60,000 nt of DNA from Polytrichum commune (taxonomy: Eukaryota; Streptophyta; Polytrichopsida; Polytrichales; Polytrichaceae), in the NCBI GenBank assembly GCA_950295325.1, contig OX485803.1, positions 49,679,554 through 49,739,553 on the forward strand. Reading direction: 5' to 3'. Every line of letters starts with the position of its first letter. Position 1 is the stretch's first letter. Below the pieces are notes generated by a model. It had not been told where the DNA came from. It did no database searches and worked only from the letters and a program-made list of their open reading frames with translations. This document shows positions 1-9,579 of this stretch, piece after piece. Position numbers and translations under genes: made by a program.

Positions 1-3000
1 CTACTCCAGCTTGGAGATTGAGCTCGGCAACTGTGAGGGATTCCTCCTTCACCCGCTTGTTCCTGTCGTACTCCACCCCCAGCTCGGACATGATGTCCAT
101 GTCCCCCTCGTCCTCGTCGGACACATCGATAATTGCCCCCGGCGGCAGCTCCACGTAGGGCGTCTTTTTCATCCTCCTCCTCGTGTTCCTGAAGAGGTCC
201 AAGGATGGACGCGACCGTTGGTCGAGGAGGTCGAGTGTCTCCATCTTTGGCACCGAGGAGGTCCTGGGAGACCCCGACGTCGAGCATCCCCCAGGTGTGC
301 CGAAGGGATCCAGTCCAGATACTCTTGCGGGGGCGACATCTTGGGTTGCCCCAGCAGACGACCCGGTGTAACCCCCAGGTGTCCCATGGGGGTCTGAAGG
401 CAGTCTTGATGGCGGCAGTAACAACAAAGGAGTGACATCCAACGACTGGATGATCGCTTCAAGGTTAGCTGAGGGGGTGGGCTCGTCATCATCCGTGTCA
501 ATTACCGGCGTTTCCCCCTCCGATGGCAAGCTGAAGTCTGTCCTAGGGCCACTCATGTCACCCAGGTCCATCATTGACGCCTTTGCCCTGTGACGCTTGT
601 ACTCCTTTTCGTCGGTAGCGTCCAGATAGGAATTGACGACCAAGCCAAGCATCTGTAGCATAAACTAGAACATGTCAGCAAATACGAACGTGCGTTCGTA
701 AAAATCAACAATCCCAATGACTTCATGTCTAACCTATTATTTCAGGTGCAGACCTTGGTCTTTACGAACGTGCGTTCGTAAATGTCAAGCTTAGTATGAT
801 AACTAGTATTACTAAGACTAATAGACCAATGAACATTACGAACGAACGTTCGTAAACAAATGAGAGTGGGCTTACCATGGCCGCGTACAAAAACTTGCTG
901 CCCCCGTATACGCTGTACACCGTCTCTCCATGGGTTGTCAAACTCTGGAGAATGGATATGTAGAATTCCAGCCTGAGTTCAACTGCGGGAATGACAGTAA
1001 ATAACGTCTCCTGGAATAGATCTTTGGGAGGTGGGTGCGGGATGTTGTATATCTTCTTGAATACATTGCTAGCCTTGATAGGGACCCTCCCATCCCTTAG
1101 CTGGTTGAAGGTCAGGAAGACGAGGCTAACTGCTCCCACCTGCTTGTTTCCCCTGGCCTCGTTGATTACAACGATCCCTTCTGTCTTGGCGGGAACATAG
1201 GTGCTGTGGTAAATACTGTACTCGAACTTGATGGTCTTCTCGTACAGTTCCAGAATTTCCGACAGCCTCTCGTGCTCGACAATCCATAGCCAAACGTGGG
1301 GCTCCCTCATGGCAGGAGATTTGTACTCCATGAACTTGGCCATGAATGGGTTGTAGAATGGCAGGTCCTTTGTCCCGCGGCTCGACGCACCCGGGATGCT
1401 CCTGAAATCGATCAGGGCAAATGGGCATCCCCGTCGGTCCTCCCTAACATCCGCCCTGGTGAAGCTACCATCCCACTTAGAGAATGTGGTCCTCTCCAGG
1501 CCGGTGGTGACAGTGCAAAACCTCGCCACTCCTTCGAATGTTGCTGTCCTCTTCCTCTCCAATTTTTTTTTATAAAGGCCCACCTCCTGGGCATCCGTCT
1601 CGGACTTCTTAGTCCGTTTGTTGCCCTTCAATTTCAAAGATGCGGCGTGCTCCCTGACCAGACTTCGCATTGAGGGGCCTCTAATATTAAAGGCTTGCTT
1701 GAACACCTTCCAGTGATTCCACTTCACGTCGCCGTCGACGTCGAAGATTTGGTATTGAGGTGCCAGTGCGCTCAATTCCCTCATTGCTGTTGTCTTCAGC
1801 TTTCGATGCTCGCACCACTCCTTGATGGAGTACGTCCCGGGCTTGTGCTTGGGTCTCTTCAAAAATATTTTTGGATAGGGAAGTTTTCTTCCCTCTGTTT
1901 TCATTAGAGCGTGCACGGCGCATCGCTTCAACTCCGATTCTGTCAGCCCTTGGAGGGGTCTGAAGAACTCCCTGAGCAGCGGGGGGCACTCGAAGTTCTC
2001 AACGGCATTGTACTTCTCCTCCGTGTTGGGGTTGGTTAAATCTCCCGACGTGTGGGAGTCAAAAAACTGGGTCCATAAATCCCAGGTGTCTGTTGTACAG
2101 CATATGAGCCTGAGCTCACCTTTCAACTCCAGCACCGACTTGGTTGAAGTAGACTTCATGTCGATGGAGGAGAATTTGTCCACCATAGCGTCGCAGAACG
2201 CCTGCATATTAAAATGGATGTCAGTCAAGAGTAAAATATGAACGCACGTTCGTAAAATGCAAACAAGAAAGGAAATATTGAGATGATGTTTACGAACGCA
2301 CGTTCGTAAACTTACCTTCCACTGTGGAGAAGGTTTCTTGGCGTTCTCCCTCTCCTTAGGGGGGCTACCGTGTGCCACCCAGACGTCTCTTGCAGCAACA
2401 ATATTCGCAGCCCAGGACGCCTCAAAAGCTTTCGTCTTGTTTCCGCTATTCAAATACGTTGATATTTTGCGGAGCTTCTCCCAGTCGTCTGACCACACCA
2501 GAAACGACTTCCAATAGCGCAAGTCGCCCTTCAGCTCGTGCTGGAAGGCGTCGTCATTCAGAACGATCTTAGCAGCCTCCAAGCTGTGCTGTCCGTCGAT
2601 GATCCAGAAATCTCCGTTGAGGATTCGTGGCCAATCCCTCTCCGTGGGACGGGTAGTGAAGCCCTTTGGCATCACACAAACTGTTTGCCTGTCCCACTTG
2701 ACGTTGTTGTAGAGGTTATTCAACTGCCACTTCACACCCCCGGTCTCCCGTGACCTCACTACCCACTTGTTTGGAGATTTTTCACATTTGAAGCAGTCGA
2801 CGTTGAATGTGAAAAATCGACCCATTGGCCAGCAGTCCTTCGAGTAATTGTTAAAATCTCGAAGGATGCGCGTGGCCTTCGCACCGTCCGGTACCTCTCC
2901 TTTCTGCAAAGGAGCCGGCATGACTGGCGGGGAACTGACCTCTGCGCCCTCAGTTACGCCAGACTTCTCCATGTCGTCCCTCGTTCTCTTCGAAGGAGTG

Positions 3001-3611
3001 GAATGTCTGCTCGTACCTTCGGTCAATCTGCTCACAGTGGGAACAGGCCGCGGAGCACTTCTGGATCCGCCTGCACCGGATTGCGTTGGTTTCTTGGGAC
3101 TCTTCTTCTTCTTGTTGGCCTCCAACACAACACTGTTGGTCTTGGAGATGTTCAAGCACAAAGCGGTCAATTTCCTTGCTGTCCAATGTTGACTTAGGCT
3201 ATATCTTGTGAAGAGTTTTGGCAGGTCGAAACGCTTTCCCTCCTCTTTAACATGCATCTGCACGTAGTTGTGGGAGAAGGTGTATGCCAAGTAGTCCAGC
3301 AACACGTTGACGTGGTCATTGTTGTACTTCATGTTGAGGATTACGTAATTTCCCTATGCCTCCACGGAATCTATCTCCCATGTTGCCATCTGCACCCACT
3401 GCTCTGGTTCATCGTCGTTGGTATTGAGCTGGTAGACGGAGCGGAGGACGAATGTTCCATCCTCTAACATCTCTGGAAGCGCCGTCCACTCTTTCATGAA
3501 GTCCTCCTGTGGGACATAATTGTCATTCCCATTGTCGTCTGTCACTGACTCTGGGACACTCTCCAACTTTTGTCCGAACATCTCTATCGCGCTTCTGTTA
3601 GGGATGGCCAT
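1..3611 (-). CDS. Gene A: ParB-like / degenerate DNA-methyltransferase-like protein, partial, one in-frame TAG
   Basis: Minus-strand exons are 3611..2316, 2201..876 and 652..1, the last running off the edge. Introns 2202..2315 and 653..875 both have GTAAG donors and CAG acceptors, and both junctions are phase 0. Counting from the ATG at 3332 (spliced), a Lys/Ser-rich linker covers about 70-120. WIIDGQHSLEAAK lies at 243-255 and matches the ParB/sulfiredoxin-type DGQHR core. From about 597 to 800 the pattern follows an amino-methyltransferase: a strand ending LIDFRS where DPPY would stand, then VWLWIVEH, then GETVYSVYGGSKFLYAAM resembling the VLDPFGGSGTT AdoMet loop. The missing DPPY suggests no catalysis. 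The last exon is acidic and Ser/Pro-rich and stays open for 217 codons. An 85-codon 5' extension (3611..3357, starting ATG after a CAG) is in frame but separated by TAG at 3354-3356. The family assignment is motif reading by eye. The gene is probably of mobile-element or phage-like origin. Confidence 0.6.
653..875 (-). other. 223-bp intron of gene A carrying three palindromes
   Basis: The donor GTAAG follows GCCATG, and the acceptor GCTACAG is followed by ATGCTTGGC. The palindromes at 837-854, 763-780 and 683-700 all fall inside the intron. The exons on both sides keep one frame. Confidence 0.7.
2202..2315 (-). other. 114-bp intron of gene A carrying two palindromes
   Basis: The donor GTAAG (complement of 2311-2315) follows CAGTGGAAG, and the acceptor ATATGCAG ends at 2202. 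The length is a multiple of three and there is no stop, so an unspliced reading adds 38 residues that are only translated palindrome sequence. Palindromes sit at 2291-2308, directly inside the donor, and at 2238-2255. Confidence 0.75.
3354..3356 (-). other. In-frame TAG stop in gene A 5' exon
   Basis: The frame from the ATG at 3611 continues exactly into the long frame that starts at 3332, interrupted only by this TAG. Both sides look coding: acidic sequence ending EIDSVEA before it and GNYVILNMKYNN after it. A CAG-to-TAG transition is the simplest explanation, making this copy a mild pseudogene unless translation starts at 3332. Confidence 0.7.
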
Positions 3612-4030
3612 CTGCAAAACAACATAGGTAGTCAGGATCGTATTTACGAGCGAGCGTTCGTATTTAGCAGACAGAGTTCTACAATTTTCAAATATTTTGA
3701 ACAATAGTTGTTGAGATATTTACGAACGTACATTCGTGAATATGTTCTGTTTGAGAGGCTGTTCTTTTGGCTTTAGATGTTTGCGTGTTTTAAATACCAA
3801 TGTGTTTATATTATTTTGTTCTGTTGTGACTTATACTGATTTATATCTTCAATTTGTTCAACATGTGTTTACGAACGCACGTTCGTAAATCTTTTGACGG
3901 GCACAAGGCAGTCATTTACGAACGCTCGTTCGTATAATGAGGTATGGGCAGGGATTATGTGCTTACGAACGTGCGTTCGTAAATACTCAGACTATTATGT
4001 ATTCCTTGTTTACGAACGTGCGTTCGTAAA

Positions 4031-4058
4031 ATTTAGGGGTTTAGGGGTTTAGGGGTGG
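4031..4058 (+). repeat. Short telomere-like TTTAGGGG repeats
   Basis: About three units of TTTAGGGG followed by TGGG lie between two palindromes. They resemble the plant-type TTTAGGG telomere repeat with one extra G. An internal block this short is not a chromosome end. Confidence 0.6.
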
Positions 4059-4176
4059 GTGTTTACGAACGCGCGTTCGTAAACACATGAAAAGAGGATG
4101 GGTTGCGTGTTTACGAACGTGCGTTCGTAAACATATGGACTGGGAGGGGTCACAACAGCTCTGGTTTGCAGGTTGT

Positions 4177-4212
4177 GTTCACATTTACGAACGCTCGTTC
4201 GTAAATGTGAAC
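4177..4212. repeat. Longest palindrome of cluster 1 (36 bp)
   Basis: The 18-bp core at 4186-4203 is extended symmetrically by nine bases on each side (GTTCACATT / AATGTGAAC), leaving only the central CT unpaired. It could fold as a long hairpin. Confidence 0.9.
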
Positions 4213-5070
4213 TTCTTGAGAGCGTTCTGTCCGTACATGTACTTATACGTATATAGATACGTATACGTATACGTATACACTTCAGCTCTGAAGAATGCTT
4301 GCGTTCGTGCCTGCAACACTGGATCAGAACCAGGATACTCAAACCAAATCAGTGCAGAATTCATAAAGCATACACAACATGCCAGATCTCATGCTAAAGA
4401 AGTTGACAATACAAACAAAACCCATGGAATTCAACAATGCAGAAATTCAGAATGTTTGGGAAGCGAGTTTAGAAGGATTACTTCACTCACATTGCAATGT
4501 GCTTGACCTTGTTTCTTCTTGCTGAAAATTTTGGAACACTCCTTGTATGCAATTGAATGAGACCTAAACCCTAGCAACTACTCATGTGCACTGAAATTGC
4601 AATCTTGCAACCATCAAGCTTCCTTCTTCCAAGCTTGCAACTATCAAGCTCACAAAAACAACCACTAAAACACAGCTTGCAACTCTGAAGCCTACAAACT
4701 TCAAGTTGTCACCGAGCAAGCTGTCTTCTCCGAACTTGTAACTATGAAGCTCACAAAAACAACAAAAAAAAGAAAGCTTGCAACCTGCACAAGCTCACAA
4801 GCTCACAAGCTCTCTACTCCTGATGCGCACAACTCTGAAGCTCTCTAATCAGATTCGTTCCAAACTGAAGAGAAATATGCGACTCCTAAGATGCGAAAAA
4901 TTAAAACACATAAACTAAAGCATTCTAAATTTCGCCAGAGCTTCGCTCCGCTCTACTTCGCTCCTCCTCTCTCTGCTGGGAATGAGAATGAGGAGGAGGG
5001 GCGCGGGGAGGTAGCCGGCACTGCTAGGGTTTCCCTGCGGCTGCCATGTGGCATCCCTCCACTGGACCGC
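4204..5070. other. Gene-free stretch with simple repeats
   Basis: It contains an alternating TACGTA/GTATAC tract at about 4244-4280. From about 4610 to 4830 there is an imperfect array built on AAGCTTGCAACT and AAGCTCACAA. No coding frame is supported. A GC-richer CT-rich piece at 4930-5070 leads into the G-rich minisatellite. Confidence 0.5.
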
Positions 5071-5078
5071 GCTTAACA

Positions 5079-5240
5079 TGGATGGGATGGGAAGGGATGA
5101 GCATGGGAGATGGGAAGGGATGAGGAGAGGGGGATGGGTGGGGATGGGGAGGGGAGATGGGTGGGGATGGGAGGGTGTGAGGGGGATGGGGGGAGGGGAC
5201 ATGGGTGGGGATGGGATGGGATGGGTAGATATGGGTAGAT
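5079..5240 (+). repeat. G-rich GGGATGGGTGG minisatellite
   Basis: Imperfect tandem units of GGGATGGG, GGGATGGGTGG and GGGAGGGG cover about 160 bp. The many G3-4 runs with short loops would allow G-quadruplexes on the plus strand. The Pro/His-rich reading frames on the opposite strand are by-products. Confidence 0.85.
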
Positions 5241-5676
5241 GAAGGGGGGTAGGGGCAATGGTGGTTTTTCACAAGGTCCCTAACATGTCTAGGGACATGT
5301 TCATTAAAAAAAATCATTTCCAGTGGACGGGTTCTTAGAAAATGAACCGGTTTTTGGACATTTCAAATTTATTTTGGACGGGTTCTAAAAATAATGTTTT
5401 TATAATTTTTGTCTCAAAAACATAAATGGTATAAATATCATTATGTCATATATGACATGTGAATATAAGCATAATGCAATCAAAGCACTAATACCCAATC
5501 AAAATATCAAATTGAAGTGCATGATTCACCTGCATACATTAATTCATCAACCACAAAATTTAGAACCTTTTTAACATAATGTCAAAGATTATAATTGAAG
5601 GTACACTTAGCAATTGAATAAGAATCATTATATATGAATATGATCAAAAAATTTAAAATAAATACCTACTTACCCT

Positions 5677-5880
5677 TCAAAGAAGTGGATGAATTCTCCT
5701 ATCCTTCATGTTTCTCCAAACAAGCATCACTGCATTCCAATTTATGTTTTCAACTGGAATATTTGCACATGAAATGCGCATCAAAGCTTCTAAAGTTTCT
5801 AACTTCAAACTAGTACGTAGATGATTTTTGATTAGGTTTTGTTTAGGAAAACCCCTCTCACATATTGCAGTGCATGACAA
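5677..5880 (-). pseudogene. hAT transposase C-terminal dimerisation fragment
   Basis: The 67-residue reading frame carries CERGFPKQNLIKNHLRTSL followed by LETLEALMRIS. This matches the hAT C-terminal dimerisation signature, whose typical form is CERGFS..N.IK..LR..L....L..LM.IS. The RNase H-like core and the BED finger are absent, and the upstream sequence is AT-rich with no matching frame. It is a decayed fragment of a hAT element or a domesticated relative. A G..LM dimer motif is the main support. Confidence 0.65.
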
Positions 5881-6254
5881 AAAAGGTAGGTTGAATCTCC
5901 TCGACCGCGAAGCCTACCAGTTCTTGTTCCAAAAAAAAAAATCAAATCCTTCACCCAAAACCTCATAATCCCTCATGCCCAAAAGATATAGAAAGAATGT
6001 GCGTAAGAGATACCTAACTAACTCATATTTGTTAATGGGAAGAGCTTCAATACCTGCTCGATGGGAAGAGCTTCAAAACTCAAATGGAAAAAATTGGGGG
6101 GGGGGCAATGTCGTGGAGGGAATGCTGGTGGTGGCAGCTGAAATTAGCAAAAAGACATAGTATTGATGGCATTGAAGCAAGATCCTATTGTTTCCAAGTG
6201 CAACCAATCACATGCCAACATCTTTCGGTTTATCTTTATTAATTGGTTTTTCTC

Positions 6255-6510
6255 TTTAACCTTTTCATGGACGGGTTGGTTTAGAAATTCCCTGTTTTGG
6301 GACGGGTTGTTTTTTCTTTAACCTTTCCATGGACGGGTTGGTTTAGAAATTACCTGTTTTGGGACGGGTTGTTTTTTCTTTAACCTTTCCATGGACGGGT
6401 TGGTTTAGAAATTACCTGTTTTGGGACGGGTTGTTTTTTCTTTAACCTTTCCATGGACGGGTTGGTTTAGAAATAATTACCGGTTTTGGGACGGGTTGCA
6501 ATTTTTTTTG
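6255..6510 (+). repeat. 62-bp tandem repeat, four units
   Basis: The unit carries GGACGGGTTGGTTTAGAAAT and TTTTGGGACGGGTTGTTTTT. Anchors at 6271, 6333, 6395 and 6457 give an exact 62-bp period with few substitutions. Isolated GGACGGGTT motifs recur at about 5325 and 5376, on the other side of the hAT fragment. Confidence 0.9.
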
Positions 6511-6519
6511 CCTTTCAAT

Positions 6520-7970
6520 TCAAGGTTTTTGGACGTGGACGGGCAAAACCTTTGTGAAAAATTAGCCTTCGGTGGGGGGCTTTAAAAAAGAACAACTATA
6601 CAAAATGTACAAGTAACACTTGTACAACTAAAACCCTAAACCATGAACATTTATAGAATTAACACTAATTGTTTTTAAAAATAGGACCCTAAGGTTTAAT
6701 ACAAAAAAGCATAAACGATAGTATATATAATTCAACTTAAGTATTAATTGAATGAAACATTCTACAATATGTAACACTTATAACGACTTGAATGTATAAG
6801 TAATGAGTTCACATTACATTCATGATTTGTAAACCCTATATGTAATGGATGCGTCTATCACATTAACTTCAATAACTTAGTAAACATGCTTGAATTTTGT
6901 TTATCGTCATTCATTTGAGGACATTTTAGATTGAACTTGTGCATTGCAACCACGTGGTCGAATACACTAAACCCTAAACCCTAAACACTATCACCAACCC
7001 TAAACTCTACATCCCTGCATCTTTGTATCTTACATGGTAGTCTTGTATGTGGCCATGTCGTGATCTATGGGCATGTCAAAATGATCTACCGATGTTCGAT
7101 GGATTGGAAATTGCTTTATTCGATTCATATCAATCGTAATAATTGAGAATCATGCCGATTGTCATTTGGAGATTCTAAATTAATTGAATTGAGACAAAAA
7201 TTTGGTTTATGTGATTAATAAAACTTGAAACTTAAGAGTTTTGATGAAATAATAACTTAATAGTTATTATACAATTTGTTCACACAATCCATACTTAATA
7301 TTATTATAACTTGCATGTCTTAGGCCCTTAATTCATGCGTCAATGATTTTCTGTTCATGGGTCCATGAGTCCCACTCCCACCTTATTGAGTGATATAAAT
7401 TTAGTTTCTATATTTAGTTTCTTTTATATATCAAGGTTAAGAAGAGTTATGGATGGTATTTCCATTGAATTGATTCAAGTTCCATTAATTCTCGGTATGT
7501 TCCCTTCCTTTGGGGTCTATTTCTCATTTCATGTGCAAATATTTTCATGTAACTATGTTTCATAATTTCGTTCTCTTCAATGCCTTTATGTCTAATATAA
7601 GGTGTATCCGATTTGGAAACTATACGTATGGAAGTTTTAGTTTGTAATTAGAAGTCCATATTTGAAATTTAAAGTGCGTTCTTAAATAGTCTCAAAATCA
7701 ACTAAATGACTCCAATTACCAAATATACCATTATTGTATTAGATACGAATTGTTAATTAACTTGGACTTCACACCTTAGTTGCAAATCATTTAATCTTCT
7801 ATGTCAAAATTCATAATATTTAAATATCATGAAACATATATATGTATATATATATATATATATATACATTTGGTGGTTCAGACCTTGGTTACATCTAAGG
7901 TGTGCGACCGATTTACATTTTTTTCCAATATAATGTGCGTGCATGCAATACATGTTGCATACAAAATGCT
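6520..7970. other. AT-rich gene-free stretch
   Basis: No credible coding frame is present. It holds a short CCCTAAA-like block at 6968-6988 and a TA microsatellite at about 7838-7866. It is probably old transposon remnants. Confidence 0.5.
6968..6988 (-). repeat. Interstitial CCCTAAA telomere-like block
   Basis: ACTAAACCCTAAACCCTAAA gives about two and a half units of the plant telomere repeat. A further single CCCTAAA-like motif lies at about 6633. It is too short to be a telomere. Confidence 0.6.
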
Positions 7971-8089
7971 ATTTATATAATTGGTCATGGCGGGAATGGC
8001 ATATTGGTAGGTCTAGGTAGGGGGCGGGAATCCGCTTTTTAAAGAGCATCCAAGAGATTTTGAACCACCGGGGGGAGGTACTTAAAGCT

Positions 8090-8249
8090 TTTCCCCCCAC
8101 GGGAGAGCTCTTTTCTGCGGCTGACGGGAGGTGTGCGCTCTAGAGAGTCGTCGGAGCGCGCTCAAGCCACCCTCATGTTCGCCAACCGTATTCCTCACAG
8201 GTACAGGACATAGCATATCCCGCATATACCGCCGCAAATACCGGATACT
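8090..8249. other. GC-rich segment leading into palindrome cluster 2
   Basis: This 160-bp patch is much more GC-rich than the AT-rich DNA to its left. It includes GGGGGGAGG and CCCCCCACGGG runs. The minus strand is open for about 55 codons (residues such as GEHEGGLSALRRLSRAHTSRQ), but no splice context or homology is visible. It could be a terminal or leader segment of the element that contains gene B. Confidence 0.25.
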
Positions 8250-9123
8250 TACGAACGCGCGTTCGTAAGTATGAGGTCCCATCACTAGCACAGTTGGATC
8301 GGACGGAATGATGTGGGTTTATGAACGTGCGTTCGTAACTACCAAAGTATACCTGAGTCGACGTTGTGACATATGTATATCAATCATTTGCAATGCGAAT
8401 GGTGGTTCATTTACGAACGTGCGTTCGTAAATGTGGCATCTACATTTTTATGTATGTACAATTATAAATATAATGGTTGTTCATTTACGAACGTGCGTTC
8501 GTAAGTACGCCATCTATGATTTCCTAGTGAATACATTCAGATGGGGGTTGCTGTGGTTTTACGAATGCGCGTTCGTAAGTATGAGGTCCCATCAGTAGCA
8601 CAGTTGGATCAAACGCAATGTTGTGGGTTTACGAACGTGCGTTCGTAACTACCAAAGTATACCTGAGTCGACGTTGTGACACATGTATATCAATCATTTG
8701 CAATGCGAATGGTGGTTCATTTATGAACGTGCGTTCGTAAGTACGCCATCTATGATTTCCTAGTTTATACATTCAGATTGGGGTTGCTGTGGTTTTACGA
8801 ACGCACGTTCGTAAGTATGAGGTCCCATCAGTAGCACAGTTGGATCGGACGCAATGTTTTGGGTTTACGAACTTGCGTTCGTAACTACCAAAGTATACCA
8901 GAGTCGACGTTTTGACACATGTATATCAATCATTTGCAATGCGAATGGTGGTTCATTTACGAACGTGCGTTCGTAAATGTGGCATCTACGCTTTTATGTA
9001 TGTGCAATTATAAATATAATGGTTGTTCATTTACGAACGTGCGTTCGTAAGTACGCCATCTATGATTTCCTGGTGTACACCTGCAGATAGTGATTTCTGT
9101 GGTTTTACGAACGTGCGTTCGTA
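8250..9123 (+). repeat. Higher-order tandem repeat, 236 or 310 bp unit
   Basis: The marker GTATGAGGTCCCATCA recurs at about 8266, 8576 and 8812, giving units of 310 and 236 bp. The shorter unit lacks a 74-bp piece that carries one palindrome. Substitutions between units are few, so the array expanded fairly recently. Confidence 0.85.
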
Positions 9124-9471
9124 AACATGCTATCTGTTTTGTCCCGATATACTCTTCGAAATTCGGGATAATTGTGGTTTACAAATTTTGGTCGTTAATA
9201 CAACATGCGAGTTCTGTACTGGTTTCCAGAAAGAACTCCTCGTTTATAAACCTTTATACCCAAACTCATTCATCCTATGCTATACGAACGTACGTTCGTA
9301 TAAAAAACTTGTACGTTCTGCTCATGCAGGTCGATGGTCTGTAATTAACGAACGCACTTTCGTAAATTCCATCAGCAATCAATATGATAGCACTTTGAAA
9401 GGCTTTCTAAGTTATTGACTTCCACACATAGGCACATTCACTATTGCAGTCGTATACGAACGGACGTTGGT
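8250..9471. repeat. Palindrome cluster 2: about 15 copies, partly in tandem
   Basis: Copies begin at 8250, 8320, 8412, 8486, 8560, 8630, 8722, 8796, 8866, 8958, 9032, 9106, 9283, about 9346 (degenerate) and 9454 (degenerate). The core is the same TACGAACGNNCGTTCGTA, mostly with a TG centre, and several copies have one substitution such as TATGAACG. In 8250-9123 the intervening DNA is also repeated, with spacings near 70, 92 and 74 bp. The cluster ends about 100 bp before the gene B start codon. Confidence 0.95.
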
Positions 9472-9579
9472 ATTTAGAACTTGACTGATTTGACATGCTG
9501 CGTTGAATGTCGTCCATGTTGGCTGTCATTTTTTAGTTTACGTTTGGGTCTCCTGTTGCCTCTAGTTTTTGTAGGTGGG

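Larger units (their letters stand above)
683..4203. repeat. Palindrome cluster 1: 14 copies of TACGAACGNNCGTTCGTA
   Basis: Copies by eye: 683-700, 763-780, 837-854, 2238-2255 (1 mismatch), 2291-2308, 3645-3662 (1 mismatch), 3721-3738 (degenerate), 3870-3887, 3917-3934, 3964-3981, 4011-4028, 4064-4081, 4112-4129 and 4186-4203. The two central bases vary (TG, CA, CT, CG, AA). Flanks often extend the symmetry with T/A. Five copies lie in gene A introns and nine lie upstream of its 5'-most recognisable exon. Spacing is irregular and the intervening DNA is not conserved. Each intact copy carries at least four CpG. Confidence 0.95.

Noticed and set aside
762-3332. A single unspliced 856-residue protein
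   Set aside because: It contains 38 residues and a C-terminal tail that are translated palindromes. Good GT-AG sites remove both.
4031-4058. A chromosome end
   Set aside because: The telomere-like block is under 30 bp and flanked by other sequence.
5024-5317. Pro/His-rich small proteins
   Set aside because: They are readings of the G-rich minisatellite in several frames.
683-9471. Palindrome clusters as a CRISPR array
   Set aside because: Spacing is irregular, the repeats are short perfect palindromes, they lie in introns of a eukaryotic gene, and there are no cas genes.
9481-9579. An upstream start for gene B near 9481
   Set aside because: The codon there is TTG; the first in-frame ATG is at 9580, just after a possible splice acceptor.
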